Source: Rhodanobacteraceae bacterium (lineage in GTDB: Bacteria > Pseudomonadota > Gammaproteobacteria > Xanthomonadales > Rhodanobacteraceae). Taken from it: a stretch of 7,300 bases of DNA. Of this stretch, positions 1-5,900 are shown one piece after another (the first letter of the stretch is position 1; the number at the start of each line of letters is the position of its first letter). The notes under the pieces are model-generated. The model saw only the letters and a program-made list of their open reading frames with translations. It made no database searches and had not been told where the DNA came from. The stretch spans positions 1 to 7,300 of the forward strand of contig JAICIW010000104.1 of assembly GCA_025928735.1 (NCBI GenBank). The letters are read 5' to 3'. A program made the translations under genes and the position numbers.

Positions 1-6
1 ACGCAC

Positions 7-33
7 GCGCGGCATCCGTCATGGATGCCGCGC
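7..33 (-). terminator. Stem-loop downstream of tonB, possible terminator
   Basis: Bases 7-17 (GCGCGGCATCC) and 23-33 (GGATGCCGCGC) form a perfect 11-bp inverted repeat around a 5-base loop. It starts 17 bases beyond the tonB stop in the direction of tonB transcription. Neither side carries a T-tract, so it is not a textbook intrinsic terminator. It could act as a weak or Rho-assisted terminator or as a 3'-end stabiliser, and it may serve a convergent gene outside the window as well. Confidence 0.5.
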
Positions 34-50
34 GGTAAGGGGTAGTGGCA

Positions 51-698
51 TCAGCCCCGATCGAGATTGAAGCGCACCGGCACGATCACCCAGGCTTCGA
101 TCGCATGGCCGTCGCGGATGGCCGGATGGAAGCGCCACGCGACGAGTACGTGCCCGCGCGCTGCATCGTCGAGCACGCGTGATCCGCTGCTGCGTTCGAT
201 CATCGCCTGTACCGGTTTGCCGGTCGGGTCGACCCGCACTTTCAACAGCACCGTACCCTGGACACCGGCGCGCAGCGCCTGCACCGGGTAAGCAGGGGGC
301 GTGGCGGTTTCGTAGGCGATGGTGGCGTCGCTGTCACTGGCGGCCGGAGCCGTGTTCGTTCCCATCGAGATCGCGGTTGTCACCGGCGCGAGCGGCGCGA
401 GGGTTTGCAATGCGGGGACGACGATCGAGGTCGCATGCGTCGTCGCGACATGGATGCTCGGCGCCGCAACCTGCTTCACGACATGCAGCGTCGGTACGGC
501 GGGCGGCGGGACTGGCGCAGGTGGCTGCAACACCGCGAACAACGCTTGCGACGGTGGAGCATGGAACGTGTGCGGCGTGCTCGGCAGCAGCGCGAACAGC
601 ACGATCGCCAGGTTCAAGCTCAAGGTCAGCGCCATCGCGAAGGAACGGGTCGCGTGCGGCGCGCATTCGAACGAACGGGAGACTGCCATCGACGTCAT
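51..698 (-). CDS. tonB: TonB family energy transducer
   Basis: The 215-residue protein has the TonB layout. It has a short cytoplasmic N-terminus, one hydrophobic anchor (about residues 20-38, with LNLAIVLFALL) and a Pro/Ala/Val/Thr-rich periplasmic linker (about 40-128, with PPAPVPPPAVP). A TonB C-terminal domain (about 130-212) follows, with the typical PPAYPVQAL, GTVLLKVRVDPTG and WRFHPA stretches. Family knowledge: TonB works with ExbB/ExbD to pass proton-motive force to outer-membrane TonB-dependent receptors. The start was chosen at the ATG at 698 because a strong Shine-Dalgarno (AGGAGG, bases 705-710) lies 6 bases upstream; an in-frame start at 731 lies beyond that site. The linker lacks the long Glu-Pro/Lys-Pro repeats of E. 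coli TonB. No exbB, exbD or receptor gene is nearby, so this is an orphan, possibly one of several paralogues. It is divergent from the M24 peptidase gene. Confidence 0.9.
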   Translation of the reverse strand: MTSMAVSRSFECAPHATRSFAMALTLSLNLAIVLFALLPSTPHTFHAPPSQALFAVLQPPAPVPPPAVPTLHVVKQVAAPSIHVATTHATSIVVPALQTLAPLAPVTTAISMGTNTAPAASDSDATIAYETATPPAYPVQALRAGVQGTVLLKVRVDPTGKPVQAMIERSSGSRVLDDAARGHVLVAWRFHPAIRDGHAIEAWVIVPVRFNLDRG

Positions 699-704
699 GA
701 GCCA

Positions 705-710
705 CCTCCT
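705..710 (-). promoter_or_regulatory. Ribosome binding site of tonB
   Basis: On the minus strand this reads AGGAGG, within AAGGAGGTGG, and ends 6 bases before the ATG at 698. It is the strongest Shine-Dalgarno in the window and fixes the tonB start. The other genes here have weak sites or none. Confidence 0.85.
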
Positions 711-786
711 TGCAGTGAGGAATGTGGCCAAGGGCGCCGTGGGGCGACGCCCCGGTCGGATTTCACGCTACGCTTTTGCTGCGGGT

Positions 787-823
787 CGGACAAGTGCCGG
801 CGCTGGCCGGTATGGGTTGTCCG
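787..823. repeat. Nested inverted repeat in the divergent promoter region
   Basis: The outer arms CGGACAA (787-793) and TTGTCCG (817-823) are perfectly complementary. Inside them, CCGGC (797-801) pairs with GCCGG (806-810) around a 4-base loop. The result is a 7+5 bp stem with an asymmetric internal bulge. It could be a regulator's operator or an RNA fold, or it could be chance in GC-rich DNA. Its central position between two divergent starts is why it is listed. Confidence 0.35.
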
Positions 824-890
824 GCGCCTTTCTCCGCTGATGCGCGGCAACGGTTACCATCGCCTCTCCCACGCCGCCGGAGCCAGCCCG

Positions 891-2195
891 ATGCAGACGA
901 ACGACGACAGCATGCGCTCGGCGCGACGCCGTTTCCTGCAGACCTCGGCGCTCGGCGCGGCGGCCCTGCCCGCGATGATGCTGGCTGGCAACGCGGGTGC
1001 TGCGGACGCGCCCGGCCATGGCCTGAAGCTGCCGAAGTCGATCCTGGCATTGCAGCCGGTCGCGTCGAAAGTCGTTCCGATCAGCGACGACGAACGTCGC
1101 GCGCGGATGGCACGGGCGCAGCAGTTGATGGACAAGAACGGCATGGATGCAATCTTCGTCGATGCCGGCACCACGCTCGATTACTTCGCCGGCCTGCGCT
1201 GGTGGAACAGCGAGCGCACGATGGGGATGTTGCTGCCGAGATCGGGCGATCCCGTCTACATTGTTCCCGCGTTCGAACGCACCCGCACGCAGGGACAAAT
1301 CCGGATCGGGTCCGATGTGCGCACGTGGCAGGAAAACGCAAGCCCCTACGCGTTGATCGCGAACGTGATGCGCGAACATCATGCCGGCACCGGCGTGCTC
1401 GGCATCGACGATCGCGTGCCATTCTATCGCGCGACCGAAATCGGCAAGGCGCTGCCGCAGGGAAAGTTGGTGGAAGCCACACCGGTTACGGCGGGTTGCC
1501 GTGCGATCAAGAGCCCGGCGGAACTCGCGTTGATGCAGCTCGCCTGCGACGCCACGCTTTCCGTGTACCACGCGATCTGGGAAGGCCTGGAACCTGGCAT
1601 GACCCAGCACCAGGTGTCGGCCTGGATCGATGCCGCGTACCAGCGCATCGGTTTGCGTGGCGAGGCCAGCATCAACGTCGGCAAGTACACCGCGCAGCCG
1701 CACGGTTCCAACCAGCCGCAACACATCGTGGAAGGCACGCCGGTGATGCTGGACGACGGATGCTATGTCGAGGGGTACCAGAGCGACCTCACCCGCACCT
1801 TCACGCTGGGCAAGGCCAGCGACAAGATGAAACGCGTGTTCGACATCGTGCGCAAGGCACAGCGGGCGGCGCTCGCGGCGGCGCATCCGGGCGCGACGAT
1901 GGAATCGGTGGACGCCGCCGCGCGCAAGGTGATCGTGGATGCCGGTTACGGCCCCGGTTACAAGTATTTCTCGCACCGGCTCGGCCACGGCATCGGCATG
2001 GACATGCACGAGTGGTATTACCTCGTGGGCGGCAACACGCGGAAGATCGAGGTCGGCATGACCTTCAGCGACGAGCCCGGCATCTACATTCCCGGCGAGT
2101 TCGGCGTGCGGCTGGAAGACGACATGCACGTCACCGAAGCCGGCGCGCGCTGGTTTACGGCGCAGAGCCCGTCGATCGAACAGCCCTTCGGGTAA
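891..2195 (+). CDS. Tat-exported M24 family metallopeptidase (Xaa-Pro aminopeptidase/creatinase-like)
   Basis: The protein has 434 residues. It opens with a twin-arginine signal: ARRRFLQ at residues 11-17, then a hydrophobic Ala/Leu/Met stretch to about residue 36 ending AGNAGAADA, so it is probably exported folded to the periplasm. Residues about 65-200 match a creatinase/prolidase N-terminal domain, and about 210-425 the pita-bread catalytic domain. The usual five dinuclear-metal ligands can be placed at Asp288 (LDDG), Asp299 (SDLTRT), His366 (GHGIG), Glu395 (DEPG) and Glu409 (VRLED). The accessory histidines His271 and His373 are also present. The family hydrolyses Xaa-Pro peptides or, in creatinases, a C-N bond; the substrate cannot be read from sequence. 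The start at 891 has only a weak GGAG (879-882); Met8 at 912 is an alternative that keeps the Tat motif. It ends 13 bases before the convergent flavin oxidoreductase gene. Confidence 0.92.
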   Translation: MQTNDDSMRSARRRFLQTSALGAAALPAMMLAGNAGAADAPGHGLKLPKSILALQPVASKVVPISDDERRARMARAQQLMDKNGMDAIFVDAGTTLDYFAGLRWWNSERTMGMLLPRSGDPVYIVPAFERTRTQGQIRIGSDVRTWQENASPYALIANVMREHHAGTGVLGIDDRVPFYRATEIGKALPQGKLVEATPVTAGCRAIKSPAELALMQLACDATLSVYHAIWEGLEPGMTQHQVSAWIDAAYQRIGLRGEASINVGKYTAQPHGSNQPQHIVEGTPVMLDDGCYVEGYQSDLTRTFTLGKASDKMKRVFDIVRKAQRAALAAAHPGATMESVDAAARKVIVDAGYGPGYKYFSHRLGHGIGMDMHEWYYLVGGNTRKIEVGMTFSDEPGIYIPGEFGVRLEDDMHVTEAGARWFTAQSPSIEQPFG

Positions 2196-2208
2196 CCCCG
2201 CGCGAAAC

Positions 2209-3198
2209 TTATGCGCCGGCCGGCGACTCGATCAATCCGGCGGCGATTTCGATCGAACGCAGGCGTGCCGCGTGGTCGTGCATGTTGCTGGTGAGGATCA
2301 ACTCATCGGCGCCGGTCTGTTCGACAAATGCCTTGATTCGGTCTGCCACCTTGCCGGGCGCGCCAATCGCGGAGCATGACAACACCTGTTCGAGCAACTT
2401 GCGGCCTTGTGGCGCCAGCGATTCGACGTAGCCTTCGATCGGCGGTGGCAATCGCCCCGGATGGCCCGAGCGCAGGTTCACGAACGACTGCTGCCACGAG
2501 CTCGCGAGGTAGTGCGCCTCGTCATCGGTATCCGCGGCGAACACGTTGTAGCCGAGCATCACGTGCGGTCGTTGCAGGAATCGTGACGGCTTGAATTGCG
2601 CGCGATACACCGCGATCGCATCCATCATCTGCGCCGGCGCGAAGTGCGAAGCGAACGCGTAGGGCAATCCCAGCATCGCGGCGAGCTGCGCGCCGAACAG
2701 GCTGGAACCCAGGACCCAGATCGGCACCTCGTGGCCTTCGCCGGGCACCGCGCGCACGGCCGTACGGCCTTCGAAGTACGCGATCAATTCCAGCACGTCG
2801 CGCGGGAATGCATCCGGGTCGGTATCGAGATTGCGGCGCAACGCGCGTGCGGTGGCTTGGTCCGAACCCGGCGCGCGGCCGAGTCCCAGGTCGATCCGGC
2901 CGGGATACAGCGCCTCCAGCGTGCCGAATTGCTCGGCGATCACCAATGGCGAGTGGTTCGGCAGCATGATGCCGCCCGCACCCACGCGGATACGCGACGT
3001 GGCGCCGGCGACGTGGCCAATCAGCACCGCGGTGGCGGCGCTGGCGATGCCCGGCATGCCGTGGTGTTCGGCCATCCAGAAGCGGTTGAAGCCCCAGTGT
3101 TCGGCGTGCTGCGCGACATCCACCGTGTGCGCCAGCGATTCGGCCACCGAACCACCTTCGGTCACCGGACACAGGTCGAGGAAGGAAAGAGGGATCAT
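2209..3198 (-). CDS. LLM class flavin-dependent oxidoreductase (YhbW-like)
   Basis: The 329-residue protein belongs to the bacterial luciferase-like (LLM) superfamily and most resembles the single-subunit YhbW-type group. Diagnostic stretches are FLDLCPV near the N-terminus, MAEHHGMPGIASAA (42-55), LPNHSPLVIAEQFGTL (79-94) and GRIDLGLGRAPGSD (100-113). A flavin-phosphate-side segment follows (LGSSLFGAQLAA, about 163-174), with a C-terminal region typical of the fold. The length matches E. coli YhbW, at about 335 residues. Family members use reduced FMN and oxygen, or F420 in some branches; the substrate here is unknown. The ATG at 3198 overlaps the stop of the upstream DUF488 gene as ATGA and has no clear Shine-Dalgarno of its own, so translation is probably coupled. 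The N-terminal residues match the family, which supports the start. Any terminator would have to overlap the convergent M24 gene. Confidence 0.92.
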   Translation of the reverse strand: MIPLSFLDLCPVTEGGSVAESLAHTVDVAQHAEHWGFNRFWMAEHHGMPGIASAATAVLIGHVAGATSRIRVGAGGIMLPNHSPLVIAEQFGTLEALYPGRIDLGLGRAPGSDQATARALRRNLDTDPDAFPRDVLELIAYFEGRTAVRAVPGEGHEVPIWVLGSSLFGAQLAAMLGLPYAFASHFAPAQMMDAIAVYRAQFKPSRFLQRPHVMLGYNVFAADTDDEAHYLASSWQQSFVNLRSGHPGRLPPPIEGYVESLAPQGRKLLEQVLSCSAIGAPGKVADRIKAFVEQTGADELILTSNMHDHAARLRSIEIAAGLIESPAGA

Positions 3199-3770
3199 GG
3201 CAAAGGCAGTTGGTGCTGGTCGCCCGAATAATCAAGGTGCCCATCCACCACGCGCGCCGCCGCGGTGTACGGATGTTCCTGCGGCGATGCCGGCCCCATG
3301 ATGTGCAACACGCGCGTGCCGTGGAGTTTGAACATGTCCGAGATCAGCCCGCGATGGCAGCGCCACCAGACGGCCTCCGAGCACATGATCGCGGCACGTT
3401 GTTTCAAGGCCAGCGCCTTCAGCCGTTCGATGCCTTCGTGGAACGCCTCGGTCTGCATGTAGTCCGCGTAGCCGCGAAATGCCGGATGTCGCCACGCCGT
3501 ATTGGGCGAATCGGGCTGCACCTTGCGACGTCCGCCGAGTTCTGTGAAGGGTTCGTAGCGAATGCCGGCATCGCGCAATCCCTCTCGCAAAGGTTCCACG
3601 CTGAAATGCGGATACTTGCGCGAGCCGGGATAGTGACGCACGTCCGCCAGCACTTCGACCCTGTTGTTCTTCAGCAATGCGATGAATTCATCGAGGTCGC
3701 GAGTGGAATGACCGATGGTCCAGAGCGTTTCGGGCCAGGGGTTTTCACCGGATTTCCTGCGCGCACCCAT
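3195..3770 (-). CDS. DUF488 domain-containing protein
   Basis: The protein has 191 residues from the ATG at 3770. It has the DUF488 pattern: TIGHS (18-22), LADVRHYPGSRKYPHFS (42-58), ELGGRRK (77-83), GYADYM (100-105) and a Cys-containing core, MCSEAVWWRCHR (129-140). The core is followed by a VLHIMG strand (about 154-159). Cys130, Glu132 and Cys138-His139-Arg140 are the family's most conserved residues and suggest a catalytic or metal/redox site, but the molecular function of DUF488 is not established. An in-frame GTG at 3803 would add 11 residues (total 202). Neither start has a good Shine-Dalgarno, and ATG was preferred because its N-terminal extension before TIGHS is nearer the usual length. 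The stop overlaps the flavin oxidoreductase start by 4 bases, implying a two-gene operon. The gene is divergent from yggS. Confidence 0.88.
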   Translation of the reverse strand: MGARRKSGENPWPETLWTIGHSTRDLDEFIALLKNNRVEVLADVRHYPGSRKYPHFSVEPLREGLRDAGIRYEPFTELGGRRKVQPDSPNTAWRHPAFRGYADYMQTEAFHEGIERLKALALKQRAAIMCSEAVWWRCHRGLISDMFKLHGTRVLHIMGPASPQEHPYTAAARVVDGHLDYSGDQHQLPLP

Positions 3771-3811
3771 CTGGCCAGCATACGCGCACGGACAGGAATG
3801 CACGCTGTCGC

Positions 3812-3822
3812 GTATCTATACT
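3812..3822. promoter_or_regulatory. -10-like element, leaderless yggS promoter, possibly bidirectional
   Basis: The plus strand has TATACT at 3817-3822, ending 6 bases before the yggS ATG at 3829, so a normal start site would fall on or near that A. The same bases on the minus strand give TATAGA (3820-3815), placed to start a transcript at about 3808 toward the DUF488 gene. GTAT (3812-3815) and ATAC (3818-3821) form a small inverted repeat. I see no good -35 on either side at 16-18 bp spacing, so this rests on the -10 and its position. Confidence 0.4.
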
Positions 3823-3828
3823 GACGCA

Positions 3829-4593
3829 ATGAGCGCGTACACCACCGCCAACACCGTCGACGAATTCCGCCAGCACCTCGCCGACGTATACGGGCGCATC
3901 ACGGCGGCATGTGCCGAGGTCGGCCGCGATCCCGCGAGTGTGCGCCTGCTACCGGTCAGCAAGACGGTGCCGGAGGAGCGCATTCGCAATGCCTACGCCG
4001 CGGGCTGCAACACGTTGGGCGAGAACAAGGTGCAGGAAGCGCACGGCAAATGGCAGGCGATGTCGGATCTGCCGGATCTGCGCTGGTCGATCATCGGTCA
4101 TCTGCAAACCAACAAGGCGAAACAGGTCGCCGAATTCGCGTCCGAATTCCAGGCGCTGGACAGCCTGCGCGTGGCCGAAGCGCTGGACAAACGCTTGCAG
4201 GCGCTCGGGCGTTCGTTGGACGTATTGGTGCAGGTCAACACCTCCAACGAGGAAAGCAAGTTCGGACTGCCGCCCGATGAAGTGGAAGCGTTCGTGAAAC
4301 AGCTGCCGGCGCTTTCTTCGCTGCGCGTGCGCGGCCTGATGACGCTGGCGCTGTTTTCGGACGACGCGGTGAAGGTGCGGCCATGCTTCGTGCGCCTGCG
4401 CACATTGCGCGACCGCCTGCGACAGTCCGCGCCAGCCGGCGTCGCGATGGACGAACTTTCGATGGGGATGTCGGGTGACTACGAATTGGCGATCGAGGAA
4501 GGTTCGACGATCGTGCGCGTGGGGCAGGCGATCTTCGGCGCACGCAGAGTCGCCGACAGCGCCTACTGGCCAGAGCAGGGCGCAAACCGGTAA
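3829..4593 (+). CDS. yggS: YggS/PLPBP family pyridoxal phosphate homeostasis protein
   Basis: The 254-residue protein is a full-length YggS (PROSC/PLPBP), a single-domain TIM-barrel PLP carrier related to the alanine racemase N-terminal domain. The PLP-binding lysine is Lys45 in LLPVSKTVP. Other family blocks are GENKVQE (64-70), IIGHLQTNKAK (88-98), VQVNTSNEESKFGL (135-148) and RGLMTLALF (168-176). The phosphate-binding C-terminal block is LSMGMSGDYELAIEEG (210-225) with VRVGQAIFG (229-237). Family knowledge: YggS buffers PLP in the cytosol, and its loss disturbs vitamin B6 and amino-acid pools; it has no catalytic activity of its own. The ATG at 3829 is supported by homology. There is no Shine-Dalgarno upstream, and a -10-like box is 6 bases away, so it may be translated without a leader. 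The usual proC/yggT neighbours are absent, and the gene sits beside DUF488 and VOC genes instead. Confidence 0.95.
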   Translation: MSAYTTANTVDEFRQHLADVYGRITAACAEVGRDPASVRLLPVSKTVPEERIRNAYAAGCNTLGENKVQEAHGKWQAMSDLPDLRWSIIGHLQTNKAKQVAEFASEFQALDSLRVAEALDKRLQALGRSLDVLVQVNTSNEESKFGLPPDEVEAFVKQLPALSSLRVRGLMTLALFSDDAVKVRPCFVRLRTLRDRLRQSAPAGVAMDELSMGMSGDYELAIEEGSTIVRVGQAIFGARRVADSAYWPEQGANR

Positions 4594-4594
4594 A

Positions 4595-4620
4595 GACCTT
4601 GGAAGGTCAACCCTCGAGGG
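4595..4620 (+). terminator. Tandem dyads directly after yggS, weak terminator candidate
   Basis: One base after the yggS TAA, GACCTT (4595-4600) and AAGGTC (4603-4608) are complementary; sterically this gives a 5-bp stem with a TGGA loop. The palindrome CCCTCGAGGG follows at 4611-4620. No T-run follows, so intrinsic termination is uncertain. The region also overlaps the 3' end of the convergent VOC remnant. Confidence 0.3.
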
Positions 4621-4976
4621 CGTGCCGATCCACCGGATGCTGTCCTCACTGTCGCGTACGTCCGAGGTGCGATCGCCGTAGGGCTGGTCCTTGGGCTCTG
4701 CGATCACTGTCGCACCGGCAGCCAGCGCGCGTTGGTAAGCCACATCCACATCGGGAACGTACACGTGCGTCGAGCAGTGCACCGGATCGCGGCCGTCCGG
4801 TCGTTCGAATCGTCGATCCGCACTTCGGCATGCTTGACCGTGCCGTCTGGCAATGCCTGCTTGTACAACTCGAAGGCATCGAACGTTGTTCGCAGAAACA
4901 CCAGCATTCGTGCCACATCCGAAACCAGCAGGTACGGAGGGACGGCGTTGTGTGCGGCGGGCTTGTGCGAACCCAC
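4607..4976 (-). pseudogene. VOC (PhnB/glyoxalase-like) family gene, frameshifted
   Basis: Two adjacent minus-strand frames together make most of one VOC-fold protein of the PhnB-like type. The first runs from a GTG at 4976 to about 4806 and encodes AVPPYLLVSDVARMLVF, then DGTVKHAEVRIDDS. The second covers about 4809 to 4621 and encodes STHVYVPDVDVAYQRALAAG, then EPKDQPYGDRTSDVRD and WIGT. Only about a dozen residues separate the halves, against roughly 18-25 in relatives, so a small deletion with a frameshift is likely. The final VRD-to-WIGT stretch (SEDSIR) departs from the usual PFGN-type sequence. The second frame then runs on into antisense yggS without a stop; a third frame supplies ALEG and a TGA at 4607, hinting at another shift. 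GAGG lies 8 bases before the GTG. It follows the GNAT gene by 29 bases. VOC relatives include glyoxalases and resistance proteins; no function is assignable here. A sequencing error is possible. Confidence 0.75.
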
Positions 4977-5005
4977 GGAGCCAGCCTCGGCATCGGCCGG
5001 ATCAG

Positions 5006-5554
5006 TCAGGGGCGCGGCATGTTATCGGCACGCGCAGGGCTAGCCGACAACTTGGTCGCATAAAAACGCGTGCCCGGCAGATGCGTGTCGTTGTAAGGCG
5101 GGATTTCGGCGAAGCCCAAGCGGCGGTAAAGCGCTTGCGCCGCTGCCATGCTCGGGAGGGTGTCCAGGCGCAGCTCGCGATGTCCGGCGCAGCGTGCGGC
5201 AGCGATCACCGCTTGCACGAGCTGTTGTCCAAGACCGGATTTTCGACAGGCAGGCCGCACGTACAGGCGTTTCATTTCGCCCAAGCCGTCGCCGATCGGC
5301 CGCAAGCCGACGCAACCCGCGACTTCGTCGCCGACCTGCGCGAGCAGCAGTGCACCGTTGGGCGGAACGTACGGATCCGGCAACGCGGCGAGTTCGGCCG
5401 AGAATCCCTGGTATTCGAGATCCGTGTCGATGGCCTCCGCGTACTCGCGAAACAATGCACGGACGATCTCCACGTGTCCGGGCGTGTCGGCTTGAAACAA
5501 CGCCACGGCGGGCGATGGCATGAAGGCAGTGGTGGAGTCGGGCGGCAAGTTCAT
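5006..5554 (-). CDS. GNAT family N-acetyltransferase
   Basis: The 182-residue protein has the GNAT fold. After an N-terminal helical region (about 25-60) come a GALLLAQVGDEVAGCVGLRP beta hairpin (67-86), the core EMKRLYVRPACRKSGLG (93-109) and a long helix. The acetyl-CoA pyrophosphate loop is R104-K-S-G-L-G109. RLDTLPSMAAAQALYRRLGF (129-148) follows, with the usual C-terminal strand after it. The pairing of EMKRLYV with LDTLPSM marks the common small-molecule or amino-acid acetyltransferase subgroup; the acceptor is unknown. The start at 5554 overlaps the tfoX-like stop as ATGA, suggesting coupling. Met12 at 5521 is the alternative, without a Shine-Dalgarno. The gene ends 29 bases before the broken VOC gene. 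Confidence 0.92.
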   Translation of the reverse strand: MNLPPDSTTAFMPSPAVALFQADTPGHVEIVRALFREYAEAIDTDLEYQGFSAELAALPDPYVPPNGALLLAQVGDEVAGCVGLRPIGDGLGEMKRLYVRPACRKSGLGQQLVQAVIAAARCAGHRELRLDTLPSMAAAQALYRRLGFAEIPPYNDTHLPGTRFYATKLSASPARADNMPRP

Positions 5555-5889
5555 CTGGCAGCACGTTTCCGGGGCGCCTTGGGTTTCGGCGCGGGCATGG
5601 CTCGTTCGGTCGCCAGCAGCAGCTCGTGCAAGCGATCCGGTTCGTCGAGCAATGCATCGGCGACAGGATAGAGCTTCGCGCAGGGATAGGGAGGGCGTTG
5701 CGGCAGGTCTGCCGTCAGATGGCGAGTGGCATCGGCCGGTTTGACGAACAGGCTATTGTCGCACGCGAATGCGACGACCTTGCCATCCAGATAAAACGCG
5801 TACTCGCCGAACATCTTTTTGTGCGTCAGGCGGTCCTGCAGCCCTGATTGATCGGCGATGTACTCGATGAAGGACAGTTCGGTTGCCAT
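5551..5889 (-). CDS. TfoX/Sxy N-terminal domain protein
   Basis: The 112-residue protein consists of a TfoX N-terminal domain alone. Visible family features are FIEYIADQSG (7-16), KKMFGEYAFYLDGKVVAFAC (24-43), a SLFVKPAD strand (46-53), PYPCAKLYPV (67-76) and a helix with ELLLATERAMP (89-99). A basic tail, PKPKAPRKRAAR, ends the protein. E. coli TfoX/Sxy has about 209 residues with a second C-terminal domain, which is absent here; stand-alone N-domain proteins are common and mostly uncharacterised. A role in competence is therefore not implied. The ATG at 5889 lies 11 bases after the TraB-family stop, with only a weak GGA upstream. The stop overlaps the GNAT start by 4 bases. Co-transcription with both neighbours is likely. 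Confidence 0.9.
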   Translation of the reverse strand: MATELSFIEYIADQSGLQDRLTHKKMFGEYAFYLDGKVVAFACDNSLFVKPADATRHLTADLPQRPPYPCAKLYPVADALLDEPDRLHELLLATERAMPAPKPKAPRKRAAR

Positions 5890-5900
5890 GGTCGATCCGA

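Larger units (their letters stand above)
699..890. promoter_or_regulatory. Divergent tonB / M24 peptidase intergenic region
   Basis: This 192-bp spacer must hold both promoters unless transcripts start further away. It contains a small GC-rich hairpin at 741-753 (GGGGC, loop GAC, GCCCC), which would lie in the tonB leader, and a larger nested dyad at 787-823 (listed separately). On the minus strand, TTGTCC and TAGCGT, 17 bases apart, form a weak sigma-70-like pair for tonB. I found no convincing -35/-10 pair for the plus-strand gene, and no clear Fur-box-like repeat. The open frames crossing this spacer look like shadows. Confidence 0.4.

Noticed and set aside
741..753. GGGGCGACGCCCC hairpin as a tonB attenuator
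   Set aside because: A 5-bp stem is too small to support a regulatory claim in GC-rich DNA; it is mentioned only within the spacer entry.
405..890. In-frame upstream extension of the M24 ORF
   Set aside because: It is Arg-rich, overlaps tonB in antisense, and would bury the Tat signal inside the protein.
768..2129. A 453-codon minus-strand ORF opposite the M24 peptidase
   Set aside because: It is His/Arg/Ala-rich with no family motif and mirrors a gene whose catalytic residues are all in place. It is a high-GC antisense shadow.
2214..2225. Perfect palindrome CGCCGGCCGGCG near the convergent M24/flavin oxidoreductase ends
   Set aside because: It has no loop, lies inside coding sequence and has no T-run, so it is not a credible terminator.
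722..2431. A 569-codon plus-strand ORF overlapping the M24 gene in another frame
   Set aside because: The composition is extremely Arg/Gly-rich, as expected of an out-of-frame reading of GC-rich coding DNA, and it runs into the antisense of the flavin oxidoreductase gene.
2596..3824. Plus-strand ORFs opposite the flavin oxidoreductase and DUF488 genes (2596-3231, 3210-3824)
   Set aside because: No recognisable domain, biased composition, and they lie opposite clearly identified proteins.
3949..4600. Continuation of the second VOC frame antisense to yggS
   Set aside because: It has VOC similarity only up to WIGT near 4621; the rest mirrors yggS and arises from loss of the stop.
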